Source: Spirochaetales bacterium
Lineage (GTDB): Bacteria; Spirochaetota; Spirochaetia; Sphaerochaetales; Sphaerochaetaceae
NCBI GenBank assembly: GCA_003247345.1
Contig: QJZS01000016.1
Location: 1 to 34,888 of the forward strand
Reading direction: 5' to 3'
DNA length: 34,888 bases
Positions 10,540 through 18,698 of this stretch are shown here, piece by piece (the first letter of the stretch is position 1; each line of letters starts with the position of its first letter). Under the pieces are notes generated by a model. That model did not search any database, was not told the DNA's origin, and saw only the letters and a list, made by a program, of their open reading frames with translations. The translations under genes and the position numbers were made by a program.

Positions 10540-12534
10540 TTGGAATAAAGATTCGAATTGACTGCCTGCACGGTAAAACACTGCAGGCTGGCCAATCGGG
10601 CTAGGAACCGTCACGATCCCTCCTGAGTAACTTTGTTTGGTGAACAGGTGTATCCACAGGTCATCTGGAAGCTCCACAGTACGATATTGCTGTCCCTTGT
10701 GCAAAATGGGAGCAACCAAGAGATCTCGCCCTAGCAGATAGCAATCCTTTGCAGTAAGGAAGGCTTCTTTTTCATAATGCAAAAACAAGGGTCTCATCAC
10801 GGGGATTCCTTCTTCTGCATTTTGCCTTACCGCATCTTGGAGATACGGTTTCAATTTGATATGCAACAGTGTCATAGCGGCAAAAGCTTTGAGCGTATCC
10901 TCATCGCTATCAAACTGCCAGTTATCTTTTGGACGATTTCCTTCGTGTGTTCTCATCATGGGTGTGAAGGCCGCAAGCTCAAGCCAACGAAGCAACAACT
11001 CCTTGCTTCGTCTCATTCCATACAATGTTGTATAACCTCCGATATCACTGTGCTGCAAGCCCATGCCGGACATTGCTAGGGATAAGGCTGAGGTAATGAC
11101 GGACGGAAGCCCGTCATCCTCTGACCAATCAACATTCTGGTCCCCTGCCCACATCATGGGACAAGCAGAGAGAGAACGTGCATTGCCCGCTCTCATGAAA
11201 TAAATGATTTCATTTGCTTTTCCAGAATCATCAACAGCTTGGCGATTCAATTCAGCCCAATAACCAGGCCATGCATTATGTTCAAGCAAGGCTGATCTGT
11301 TATTTGAAAGCACCACATCAGTAGGCAAGTATTCACCAAAGTCTGCCATCCAACCATCCAGTCCGAAATCGATGAGATATTTCTGTACAACTTCCTTGTA
11401 CCAGTCAAATGCTTTATGGTTTGTGAAATCAACGATACCGGCATCGAACTCCCCGAAGTCCACTAGATAGATTGATCCATCCTCTCTCTTGGCTAACAAG
11501 TCAAGATTCTTTGCTTGGGCATACAGTTCATCGTTCTCTAATACATATGGATTGATATAACCAAGAAAATGAACTCCCTGCCTCTTCAAATCCCCAATTG
11601 CAACATCGAGTCCAGGATAAAGTTTCTGGTCCCATTGCCAGTTCCACCTTAGTCGCTTACCAAAGCTGGTGTATTTTTCACCTTCCCAATCCTGTGCCCA
11701 GATACCTACGACAGGAACACCCATGGATTGGGCTTTCTGCATTTTATCAAGGCAGGTTTGAGTCCCGCCTTGAATCCCCAGAATGACACCATCATATACC
11801 CAAGAAGGAAGCTCCCGTTGCCTACCCAAGAGCATTGAAATATCTTGCACCACTGAAAGCAAGGTCGGCTTCCAAGAGAAATAGATTACCGAAGGGACAT
11901 CCCAAAAGGTCAACCGGTGGTGGTCAGATTGAGAAAAATCAAAGTCTGCATATCCATCAGTCTCGGCATGCATGAAATAGTTTCGTGAAGATACAAAGGT
12001 TGGTTGGGGATAGAAGGTAGTATGATAATCCCCTCCAGCACGATCAAGCTTATCAGCAATCTGAGTAATCTCGGTCGCTTTGTTTCGACCTACCCCTTGT
12101 TCTCCAGTCCATAATGGATAATTGTGTCCCCGGAGATCAAAATATGAGAACTGCTCGCCACAGCCCCAAATATGTTCATTTTCATCTGCGGATAATCGAA
12201 TCGACAATCTATTATAGGGTTTGGGAAGCTCAGAAAAACGCAAGAGCAGTCTTCCTTCTTCCTCAGAAAATTCACATTGCATCGATACAGGGCCATTCGA
12301 GAACGTGATGGTACAGCGAGCCTTTCCCTCTTGGAAGGACTCAGCTATAGAATATTCCGTCAAATCAAGACATTCCAAAGGGGAATCTTCAATAAAGAAA
12401 TTGCCCCGGTACATGTCAATCTTCTCTTTTGAGTGGCACAGTCTGATAAACGGACGCTGGCTTGTGTGTTCGATGAGTTCAAGATGATTATAATTCATCA
12501 TTAAAACTTTGGAATGCATAGTACAACTAAGCAT
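10528..12534 (-). CDS. yihQ: Sulfoquinovosidase (GH31, YihQ type)
   Basis: A 668-residue glycoside hydrolase that releases sulfoquinovose from sulfoquinovosyl glycerol or related glycosides. Homology to E. coli YihQ runs end to end (FSYFDLRG, TSFGKR, DFGEYLPTD, MMWAGDQNVDWS, HSDIGGYTTL, MRTHEGNRP). The catalytic nucleophile Asp398 and acid/base Asp465 match E. coli Asp405 and Asp472. The sulfonate- and sugar-recognition set Gln255, Gln281, Arg294, Trp297 and Tyr501 matches Gln262, Gln288, Arg301, Trp304 and Tyr508, all with the same offset of 7. No signal peptide, so glycoside is imported first. It is last in the SBP-permease-permease-SQase operon, 2 bases after the permease stop, with AAAGGGG as ribosome-binding site. 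Its end overlaps the convergent nuclease gene by 12 bases. Confidence 0.95.
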   Translation of the reverse strand: MLSCTMHSKVLMMNYNHLELIEHTSQRPFIRLCHSKEKIDMYRGNFFIEDSPLECLDLTEYSIAESFQEGKARCTITFSNGPVSMQCEFSEEEGRLLLRFSELPKPYNRLSIRLSADENEHIWGCGEQFSYFDLRGHNYPLWTGEQGVGRNKATEITQIADKLDRAGGDYHTTFYPQPTFVSSRNYFMHAETDGYADFDFSQSDHHRLTFWDVPSVIYFSWKPTLLSVVQDISMLLGRQRELPSWVYDGVILGIQGGTQTCLDKMQKAQSMGVPVVGIWAQDWEGEKYTSFGKRLRWNWQWDQKLYPGLDVAIGDLKRQGVHFLGYINPYVLENDELYAQAKNLDLLAKREDGSIYLVDFGEFDAGIVDFTNHKAFDWYKEVVQKYLIDFGLDGWMADFGEYLPTDVVLSNNRSALLEHNAWPGYWAELNRQAVDDSGKANEIIYFMRAGNARSLSACPMMWAGDQNVDWSEDDGLPSVITSALSLAMSGMGLQHSDIGGYTTLYGMRRSKELLLRWLELAAFTPMMRTHEGNRPKDNWQFDSDEDTLKAFAAMTLLHIKLKPYLQDAVRQNAEEGIPVMRPLFLHYEKEAFLTAKDCYLLGRDLLVAPILHKGQQYRTVELPDDLWIHLFTKQSYSGGIVTVPSPIGQPAVFYRAGSQFESLFQSII

Positions 12535-12536
12535 AA

Positions 12537-13379
12537 TTACCCCTTTACACCTCCGGCAGTCAAACCACCGATAATCTTATCATGAAGGAATATATAGCCA
12601 CCTACACTAGGAATGATAGTGATGATTACTGCAGCATACATGCTGCTGTAATCAGTGATGAACTGGCTGGTAAAGAATTTGATACCCAGCTGAATCGTCC
12701 GTGACTCAATGCTTGAAGTCAACAACATAGCCATAACAAATTCATTCCAACTATAGATGAAACAGAAGGTAGCAGCGGTCACCAATCCCGAACGTGATAA
12801 AGGAAGGATAATTTGGGAAAAACGGCGAAAAAATCCACATCCATCAATGATTGAAGCTTCTTCCAATTCCTTGGGAATGGATTTCATGAAAGCAGTTACC
12901 AGAAAAATGGAAACTGGAATATTTACCGCAGTGTATACCAGTACCAATGCTGAAAGGTGGTTGTACAATCCGGTTTTTGTTATCAGGGAGAAATAAGGGA
13001 CCATAAACGAGATGACTGGCACCAGCACTCCAGCAGTAAGAATAGTATAGATGACATCCCTGCCCTTGAACTGTTCGCGCGACAGGATAAAAGAACCCAT
13101 TGCTGTCACTATGGTATTCACGATTACTGCAGAGGCAGCCACCACAACCGAGTTGAGCAGCAACCTCGGCAAGCTTGCCATGGAAAGCGCAGTAAGATAA
13201 TTCTTCCACTGGAATTTCTCCGGCCAGCCAAACGGTGAAACCTGTAATTCAAGGTTGGTTCTAAGTGAGCTTATCAGCAACCACACAACGGGAAGAACAG
13301 CCACTGCAAGCAGAGTAATGAGCAACACCCATTTCAAGATATTTAAGATGATCCAAGTCGGGGTTTGTTTTGATTTCAT
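12537..13379 (-). CDS. Carbohydrate ABC transporter permease (MalG/UgpE type)
   Basis: A 280-residue inner-membrane protein with six predicted membrane segments. The EAA loop that docks the ATPase is present: EEASIIDGCGFFRRFSQIILPL. It pairs with the upstream permease and binding protein to form a CUT1-type importer. Because the operon ends with sulfoquinovosidase, the cargo is probably a sulfoquinovose glycoside such as sulfoquinovosyl glycerol. No ATPase is encoded nearby, so a shared MsmK/UgpC-like ATPase elsewhere must drive it. It lies 9 bases after the first permease gene, with AGGAGG visible before the start. Confidence 0.92.
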   Translation of the reverse strand: MKSKQTPTWIILNILKWVLLITLLAVAVLPVVWLLISSLRTNLELQVSPFGWPEKFQWKNYLTALSMASLPRLLLNSVVVAASAVIVNTIVTAMGSFILSREQFKGRDVIYTILTAGVLVPVISFMVPYFSLITKTGLYNHLSALVLVYTAVNIPVSIFLVTAFMKSIPKELEEASIIDGCGFFRRFSQIILPLSRSGLVTAATFCFIYSWNEFVMAMLLTSSIESRTIQLGIKFFTSQFITDYSSMYAAVIITIIPSVGGYIFLHDKIIGGLTAGGVKG

Positions 13380-13388
13380 ACCATCCTC

Positions 13389-14279
13389 CTACTGTGCCAT
13401 TTCGCTCATCGGATCTGATTTACCGAGCAGCTTTCTTAGAACGGTAATGACGACAGTGCCCATGAGAATGAGAAATACTCCAGCGGTACTCGCCTCGCTA
13501 TAGCGCAAGGCATCCATTTTCAGATAGAGGTCGATACCCATCGTAGTGGTAGCATAGGCTGGACCTCCTCCGGTCATCAGAAATGTAGATTCAAAGTGGC
13601 GCATGCCGTACGCCATCGCAAGGGTCATGGTTGTCACCAACGGACCTCGTAGCATCGGCAATGTGATATGAATCTCCTGCTGTATGGTACTAGCCCCATC
13701 AATTTCAGCCGCTTCATAAAGCGAGCGAGAAATATTCATAGCCGAAGCGAGCAGGATGATCATGAAATATCCAATGTAGATTACTGTCTGGAATATGACT
13801 GAAAAGAGTGCAGTATCAGGATTTCCCAGCCAGTTCTTGGGCTCCATACCAAACACCCCCAGAATAGCGTTCAAGGGGCCGTTAACGTTATAGATGGCTA
13901 CCCAAACCATTGCCAAGGCAACAGTAGAGATAACATTAGGTAGGTAATAAGCAGTTCTTAGGAATCTCCAACCCTTGGGTTTGCGAACAAGGATCATAGC
14001 AATGAGACAAGCCAATGGGACTTGGATGAATCCCTGGGAAAGAGCCCAAATGATATTGTTGATTAATGCTTTGCGAAAAGTGGGGTCTAGCAAGAGCTTT
14101 TTATAATTTGCCAGCCCATTGAATTTCATCGATCCAATACCTCTCCAGTTCGTAAAACTTGTAGCGAGGGTAAAAAGGAAGGGATAGATGAAAAAGAAAA
14201 TGAAAAAAAGTGATACAGGCAAAAGAAACAGGATTCTACCTGCCCAGACCCTGCTGTTACGTGTTCCTACCGCCTGCAT
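13389..14279 (-). CDS. Carbohydrate ABC transporter permease (MalF/UgpA type)
   Basis: A 296-residue inner-membrane protein with six predicted membrane segments. The first is in a basic N-terminal region, and the EAA loop is EAAEIDGASTIQQEIHITLPML. It is the first permease of the CUT1-type importer and follows the binding-protein gene after a 60-base gap that holds a hairpin. Substrate inferred from context as sulfoquinovosyl glycerol or sulfoquinovose; sequence alone shows only a sugar ABC permease. Confidence 0.92.
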   Translation of the reverse strand: MQAVGTRNSRVWAGRILFLLPVSLFFIFFFIYPFLFTLATSFTNWRGIGSMKFNGLANYKKLLLDPTFRKALINNIIWALSQGFIQVPLACLIAMILVRKPKGWRFLRTAYYLPNVISTVALAMVWVAIYNVNGPLNAILGVFGMEPKNWLGNPDTALFSVIFQTVIYIGYFMIILLASAMNISRSLYEAAEIDGASTIQQEIHITLPMLRGPLVTTMTLAMAYGMRHFESTFLMTGGGPAYATTTMGIDLYLKMDALRYSEASTAGVFLILMGTVVITVLRKLLGKSDPMSEMAQ

Positions 14280-14298
14280 TCAGGACTCCTTTTTAAGA

Positions 14299-14324
14299 GC
14301 CACCATCACCTTGGCAATGGTGGC
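14299..14324 (-). other. Intercistronic hairpin after the ABC binding-protein gene
   Basis: A perfect 8-bp stem GCCACCAT / ATGGTGGC with a 10-base loop lies between the binding-protein and permease genes, without a T-run in the minus-strand direction. Such hairpins commonly protect the upstream mRNA, so that more binding protein than permease is made. Confidence 0.65.
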
Positions 14325-14339
14325 ATCATTGTGTACGGA

Positions 14340-15605
14340 TTAGCGCTCGATCTTACGGTCAACCAAGGAACAGAATTCCTCTGGTGTAATCTTTCCAAGG
14401 GCAAGAGCTCCGAGTTGCTGGGCAAACTCAAGGGTGACTTCGGAACCCATGGCTGCCTCAAGATCAAAAGCAGTGGTCTTTGCAGAGTTGGCTGCAGTAT
14501 AGAACTGCTTCTGCAATTCTTGCTTTGGTACATAATCAGTCTTGATTGCGAACATGGCGCCTGAGGTTTCTGCAATCTTTGTGATTGAAGCGGGGCTTGT
14601 CAGATACTTCATGAAGTCGAGAATAGCAGCTTCCTTAGCTTTATCCTTAGAGGATGCAGCACAGATATTTGCCTGCAAACGGCTGATCATGAAATCAGTG
14701 GTGGGACCTGCAGCAGGAAGACCTGCAATCTTGATGGAACTGAAGAATGGAGTGGCAGCAAGGTCAGCTCGACCAGCATACCAAGGGCCATTGGAGAATA
14801 CTGCGGTACGTCCAGCCAAGAAATGTCCACCGCTTCCACCAGCGCCAAGTCCTACTGCATCAGCAGTTGAATATTCGGTAATCATCTTCTTGATAAGAGT
14901 AGCAGCCTGTACGAAGGCAGGATCAGTGAATGGCTTTGACCATACATCGGTTCCACCAAAGGCAACTGCAAAATGGCTGAACCAGATCATGGAAGTCCAT
15001 GCATTGGTATCACCTGTCATCTGGCTGGTAGGAGCCATACCAATAGCTTTCACCTTGTCAAAATCAGCAAACATTTCGTCGAGTGTCTTGGGAAGTGTGG
15101 TTACACCAGCCTTATTGAAGGCATCCATGTTATACCACAAAGGAAGTATTGCAGTTTCCATTGGAAGACTCTTAAGCATTCCATCGACAGTTGACTGTTG
15201 CAGAGATCCTGCGTCAAATGTAGCTTTCCAATCGCTGTCCATTGTTGTGGAGAAATCCATCAACAGTTTGGAACCATAGAATGTAGCAGTTGTGGGATTG
15301 AATTTAATGGTAAAAATGTCAGCAGGTGCTTGTCCGGCTGCCAAGGAAGTACGAACTTTTTGTTCGTAGGCATTGTAGTCTGGTTGTGGCTCTACAACAA
15401 CCTTGATTTTCCCAGCATTCTTTGCATTGTAATCGGCAACCAAAGCTTCTACAGCAGGTGCCTTGCTATCATTTCCGACCCATATGCTTGCCCAGCGAAG
15501 TTCGATTTCTTTCTGGGGTGCAGTATCACTCTGTCCTTGTGCAAACAAAGGGAACGTGAGGGAAAATACCATCAACACAACAACTAATTTCAGATTTCGT
15601 AACAT
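14340..15605 (-). CDS. Extracellular solute-binding protein, family 1 (candidate sulfoquinovose glycoside receptor)
   Basis: A 421-residue periplasmic binding protein for the adjacent ABC permeases. It starts with a signal peptide (MLRNLKLVVVLMVFSLTFPL, cleavage probably after FAQG) and has no lipobox cysteine. The mature part has the family-1 fold signs: ELRWASIWVG at the first strand, LPLWYNMDAFNKAGV and GGSGGHFLAGRTAVFSNGPWYAG. It should capture a sugar or glycoside; sulfoquinovosyl glycerol is inferred from the sulfoquinovosidase at the operon end. AAGGAGA precedes the ATG. The promoter and the operator at 15623-15686 control it. Confidence 0.9.
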   Translation of the reverse strand: MLRNLKLVVVLMVFSLTFPLFAQGQSDTAPQKEIELRWASIWVGNDSKAPAVEALVADYNAKNAGKIKVVVEPQPDYNAYEQKVRTSLAAGQAPADIFTIKFNPTTATFYGSKLLMDFSTTMDSDWKATFDAGSLQQSTVDGMLKSLPMETAILPLWYNMDAFNKAGVTTLPKTLDEMFADFDKVKAIGMAPTSQMTGDTNAWTSMIWFSHFAVAFGGTDVWSKPFTDPAFVQAATLIKKMITEYSTADAVGLGAGGSGGHFLAGRTAVFSNGPWYAGRADLAATPFFSSIKIAGLPAAGPTTDFMISRLQANICAASSKDKAKEAAILDFMKYLTSPASITKIAETSGAMFAIKTDYVPKQELQKQFYTAANSAKTTAFDLEAAMGSEVTLEFAQQLGALALGKITPEEFCSLVDRKIER

Positions 15606-15622
15606 ATCAATCTCCTTTTTGA

Positions 15623-15649
15623 TTAATTTACTTATTGAAAGTAAATTAA
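15623..15649 (-). promoter_or_regulatory. 27-bp inverted-repeat operator of the ABC/sulfoquinovosidase operon
   Basis: Perfect 11-bp arms, TTAATTTACTT (15623-15633) and AAGTAAATTAA (15639-15649), flank a 5-base centre. It sits directly downstream of the -10 element, over the likely transcription start. The inner 17 bases on the minus strand (15628-15644) differ by one base from the site at the sulfo-TK promoter. ROK repressors of the XylR/NagC type bind AT-rich inverted repeats of this shape, and the ROK gene is adjacent. Confidence 0.75.
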
Positions 15650-15657
15650 CTATTTAA

Positions 15658-15686
15658 AGATAAACATGGTTTTTTCTGAATGTCAA
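15658..15686 (-). promoter_or_regulatory. Sigma-70-type promoter of the ABC/sulfoquinovosidase operon
   Basis: On the minus strand, TTGACA (15681-15686), a 17-base spacer and TTATCT (15658-15663) form a good promoter reading toward the binding-protein gene. Transcription should start near 15651, at the edge of the operator. The rest of 15687-15866, up to the ROK gene end, is AT-rich, and I see no further gene in it. Confidence 0.7.
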
Positions 15687-15866
15687 TGATTTCTTTTTCT
15701 GAGATGGGATTGATAAACATTCAAAACCAATCAAAAAGGTTACAAAAGATCAGAACTGTACGTTTTGAAATAATCAAACTCCATGCAAACACCTATTTTC
15801 CGACAATAATTGTGAGATTACAACCTTGAAAATAAAAATCTTTTCTCAGTTCTGGTAATGTGTGAG

Positions 15867-17033
15867 TTACTTAAAGAAGTCGACCAACACGAGATCAGAA
15901 GCTCCCCTTTGGGCAACCAAGGGATCATACACCGTTGAAAAGACTTGAGGTAGAACAGTATCAAAGGCATCAGGCTCTGCCATCAAATGTTTGACTTGTT
16001 TGCATATTGCTTCCGAAACGGTCACGGAACATCCTACGAACAAGAAGGACTGTGGGGCAAGGAGGCGCATGATAATCTTCATGGCAATCACTAAATACCC
16101 GGCAGCCCGTTCAATCGTCCTAAGCGCATGGGCATCTCCTGCCTTCAATTTTTCATCAAGGCCTTCGAAAAGCGATAGTCGGTCGTCAAAGGAATCAGGA
16201 TCAAGATCTTGGAGAAAGGCTTGAAGACATCCCCGTGAGCCACAACTACAACGAGGGCCATCAAAATTGATGGGAATATGTCCTGTTTCAATAGTCATCG
16301 ACTTGCTGTCAACGTAGATAGCATCATCATGCACAAACGCTCCATTCACTCCTGTCCTCAACAAGAAGGTAAACATTGAACCTTTGTGGTCAAAATCACC
16401 ATAACGATATTCACTGAAGGCAAGAGCAGAACAGTTGTTGTGCAAGATTACAGGAATTGCCAATTCTCTCTGTAAAAGTTCGACTATAGGAAGGTTCTTC
16501 ATTCCATTTATACGAGGATAGTACGCAACAGTGTTATTTGTAAGATCAACCTGACCGGGGGCTGCCACGCCCATTCCCAACAACTTCTCTTTTGGGATGG
16601 AAAGCTTCTGTATAATATCTTTTACCTGTTCAACAATCATGGAGATCACTTCATGTGCATCAACACCATCATCAAGCGGTTGCAAGGCTGAATATATACG
16701 TTCACCAAGGAAATCAAACACTCCGATTGAAAGATAAGCAGCCCAGAACTCAAGTCCTATTGAATACCTCGCATCCTTGCAGACAATAAAGTTCACGGGT
16801 CGTCTTCCTTTCTTTATGGCAACCCCATCTTCAATATCATTAGCAATCGGAGTAATGAGACCCTCTTCTTCCAACGAGGAGAAAATGCGGAAAATTGTCG
16901 GCGCTTTCAAACCGGTAGCCTGGACAATTTCCGATTGAGAAACACCAACCTTTTGAGTAGCATGAATTAGAGAAAGAACTATCTTTTGGTTGTGTACTCG
17001 TAAATCTGATGCACGTAATGGGCTTCCTTGCAT
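15867..17033 (-). CDS. ROK-family transcriptional repressor
   Basis: A 388-residue regulator. The N-terminal winged helix (about 10-75) includes RVHNQKIVLSLIHATQKVGVSQSEIVQATGLKAPTIFRI in pieces typical of XylR/NagC. The C-terminal ROK sugar-kinase-like domain carries ETGHIPI and the zinc motif CSCGSRGCLQ. The nucleotide-binding loop is degenerate (IGLEFWAAYLSIGV) and the catalytic Asp is Asn (LHNNCSA), so it is a sensor rather than a kinase. The ATG at 17033 has GGAGAG just upstream; a longer frame to 17117 passes through that site. It is placed between the ABC/SQase operon and the isomerase operon. Sulfoquinovose or sulfofructose is a plausible inducer. Confidence 0.9.
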   Translation of the reverse strand: MQGSPLRASDLRVHNQKIVLSLIHATQKVGVSQSEIVQATGLKAPTIFRIFSSLEEEGLITPIANDIEDGVAIKKGRRPVNFIVCKDARYSIGLEFWAAYLSIGVFDFLGERIYSALQPLDDGVDAHEVISMIVEQVKDIIQKLSIPKEKLLGMGVAAPGQVDLTNNTVAYYPRINGMKNLPIVELLQRELAIPVILHNNCSALAFSEYRYGDFDHKGSMFTFLLRTGVNGAFVHDDAIYVDSKSMTIETGHIPINFDGPRCSCGSRGCLQAFLQDLDPDSFDDRLSLFEGLDEKLKAGDAHALRTIERAAGYLVIAMKIIMRLLAPQSFLFVGCSVTVSEAICKQVKHLMAEPDAFDTVLPQVFSTVYDPLVAQRGASDLVLVDFFK

Positions 17034-17171
17034 GTTACTCTCCATATGAGGTAAGTCTAAACCGTTCAGTAGAAAAAATCCATTAATTACAACACTCATA
17101 CCCAGACATAACTTCAAAAGGCAATGTGTGTAATGAATTTACCCTATTAGTTTATTATTCTATATAAAAAT

Positions 17172-17193
17172 ACTCCCTTGAATTCAAGGGAGT
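17172..17193 (-). terminator. Terminator of the mutarotase-TctCBA-isomerase operon
   Basis: A 22-base perfect palindrome (9-bp arms ACTCCCTTG / CAAGGGAGT about AATT), followed on the minus strand by ATTTTTATATA. It lies 31 bases after the isomerase stop codon. It separates that gene from the ROK gene, whose own promoter should lie between 17034 and 17171. Confidence 0.88.
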
Positions 17194-17223
17194 AAGCCAT
17201 TGCCATTTAGCTTAATGGATTCC

Positions 17224-18564
17224 TCAGTACTTGCAAAATTCTATACCCATAATCTTTGCAAACATTGCCAGAGCTTCCAAAATATTACCGTATGCAACCA
17301 CAAAATGAGGTTCCCAACCGGCTACGACACTCTGTTCTACAATTGCACGTGCATCGCTACACGTTTTTACGACAACAGAGGTTCCGGAGAACTGCTTCGG
17401 CACATCCAGAGCACTTCCTTGGGCAGCAAACAACCGGAACGTCCCGTCAGGCTTTCTTCCAACCCTAAATACAGTAACCTCTTCCTCAGCGGAACAAGCA
17501 AAATCCATGACCGGTCCGATTTTTCTGTTTGGATGCACACCAATACAAGCACAACCATTTTGAGCTAAAGATGGAGCGGCCATACCGCAGTGCCAGTATG
17601 TGATAGTCCCCGCTTTCTCATCCATATGGACAGGATCGCCGAAAAAGGAACTTTTATTGGTCAGCTGTTTGGCTACAAACAAGGAAAGAGCCCCATAGAT
17701 GTCCGACTCACAAGAGGAGACAACCCCTTCGTCGTTAAGTAGTGACAATACAGCACAAACCGGTGTTCCATAGTCAGTGAAGTAATCAGGCCAACAACGG
17801 GATGCTAAAGCGCCGATACCATTCTCTTTAACATAGTCCATATGAGCATGCATCAGATGCGCAAATCCATCGATACGTTCATCAGGAATCGTAGAACAAT
17901 TGCAGCTACTCTGCTCAAGCAGTGTCTTGTACTGGTCACTCTCACCTTCTTTATACGAACGGGCTTTGTCCATTAATTGCCTAGCCTCAATACTCTCCAA
18001 TCGAACGGAAAAGGTATTAAGCAATTCACTGTCGAGTGCTCGCCCAAAACCGAAGCCTTGTGGAGTATGGCCTATTGCTGCCATTTTCAGAGTTTTGAGG
18101 GCATTCTTCAAACCAACTGCACCCAAGGCGTTCTTAATCTTCATTGCAACCAGTTCGTCTTCAGGACTACCCAAGACATAGAGAAAATCGTCTTTTCCTA
18201 AAAGCATCATAGTATTGGCAGCAGAATATGCTCCAGTTAATGAATTCAGTCTAAGACGAGCGCCATCTACAACCGGTTCGGTGAGGGTCCAGAGCATCAG
18301 AGGGCAACTGAATCTCATCAAGACCTCACTGATGTAGGCCGAATTGGCGAAGGTGATGTTTTGCACAATCACAAAGTCGGGCGTATTGGCATCGAGAAAA
18401 GCATTCAATTTCTGAATTGTCAGAAGAGGTTCTTCTGGAACAATTACCTGAGGATACACCCTCTTCAATAGTGCGATTGATTTTTCAAATTGATCTTGTG
18501 CTACAGCCAAGTCAAAGGTTGGAACACCGACAGGCACATACATTACTTGCATTACATTCGACAT
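17224..18564 (-). CDS. L-fucose/L-arabinose-isomerase-like protein, candidate sulfoquinovose isomerase
   Basis: A 446-residue cytoplasmic protein with the two-part layout of the fucose/arabinose isomerase superfamily: an N-terminal Rossmann-like half (FVIVQNITFANSAYISEVL) and a metal-binding C-terminal half. Likely metal ligands are Glu286 (SCESDIYG), Asp310 (FFGDPVH) and His325 (TYWHCG). RCWPD at 256-260 is the family's active-site loop. Known sulfo-TAL and sulfo-TK clusters use an isomerase of this superfamily (SqvD/SftI type) to turn sulfoquinovose into 6-deoxy-6-sulfofructose, the step this pathway needs and no other gene here supplies. A TGAGGTAGAAA ribosome-binding site precedes the ATG. 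An ordinary aldose isomerase cannot be excluded. Confidence 0.75.
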   Translation of the reverse strand: MSNVMQVMYVPVGVPTFDLAVAQDQFEKSIALLKRVYPQVIVPEEPLLTIQKLNAFLDANTPDFVIVQNITFANSAYISEVLMRFSCPLMLWTLTEPVVDGARLRLNSLTGAYSAANTMMLLGKDDFLYVLGSPEDELVAMKIKNALGAVGLKNALKTLKMAAIGHTPQGFGFGRALDSELLNTFSVRLESIEARQLMDKARSYKEGESDQYKTLLEQSSCNCSTIPDERIDGFAHLMHAHMDYVKENGIGALASRCWPDYFTDYGTPVCAVLSLLNDEGVVSSCESDIYGALSLFVAKQLTNKSSFFGDPVHMDEKAGTITYWHCGMAAPSLAQNGCACIGVHPNRKIGPVMDFACSAEEEVTVFRVGRKPDGTFRLFAAQGSALDVPKQFSGTSVVVKTCSDARAIVEQSVVAGWEPHFVVAYGNILEALAMFAKIMGIEFCKY

Positions 18565-18578
18565 TTTTCTACCTCATA

Positions 18579-18625
18579 CCCATTGTTGAGTACGGCACTT
18601 TCTAAATAGCAGTACTCAATATGGG
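18579..18625 (-). other. Long hairpin in the leader of the isomerase gene
   Basis: TTGAGTAC (18586-18593) pairs perfectly with GTACTCAA (18612-18619), and an outer CCCAT/ATGGG stem extends it past a small bulge. It ends 14 bases before the isomerase ATG on the minus strand, without a T-run. It may set relative expression or stability after tctA. Confidence 0.6.
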
Positions 18626-18698
18626 CTATTTTAATTACCATCAAATCAGGAATACGCATATTTAGCTTTAGGGAAATTGGCGTATTCTACGATCCAAT

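Noticed and set aside
10528..12534. Alpha-glucosidase or alpha-xylosidase annotation for the GH31 protein
   Set aside because: All sulfonate-recognition residues of YihQ are present at constant offset, and similarity is end to end.
14542..15279. 245-codon open frame antisense to the ABC binding-protein gene
   Set aside because: No family motif, and it mirrors a clearly recognised gene on the other strand; a shadow of its codon use.
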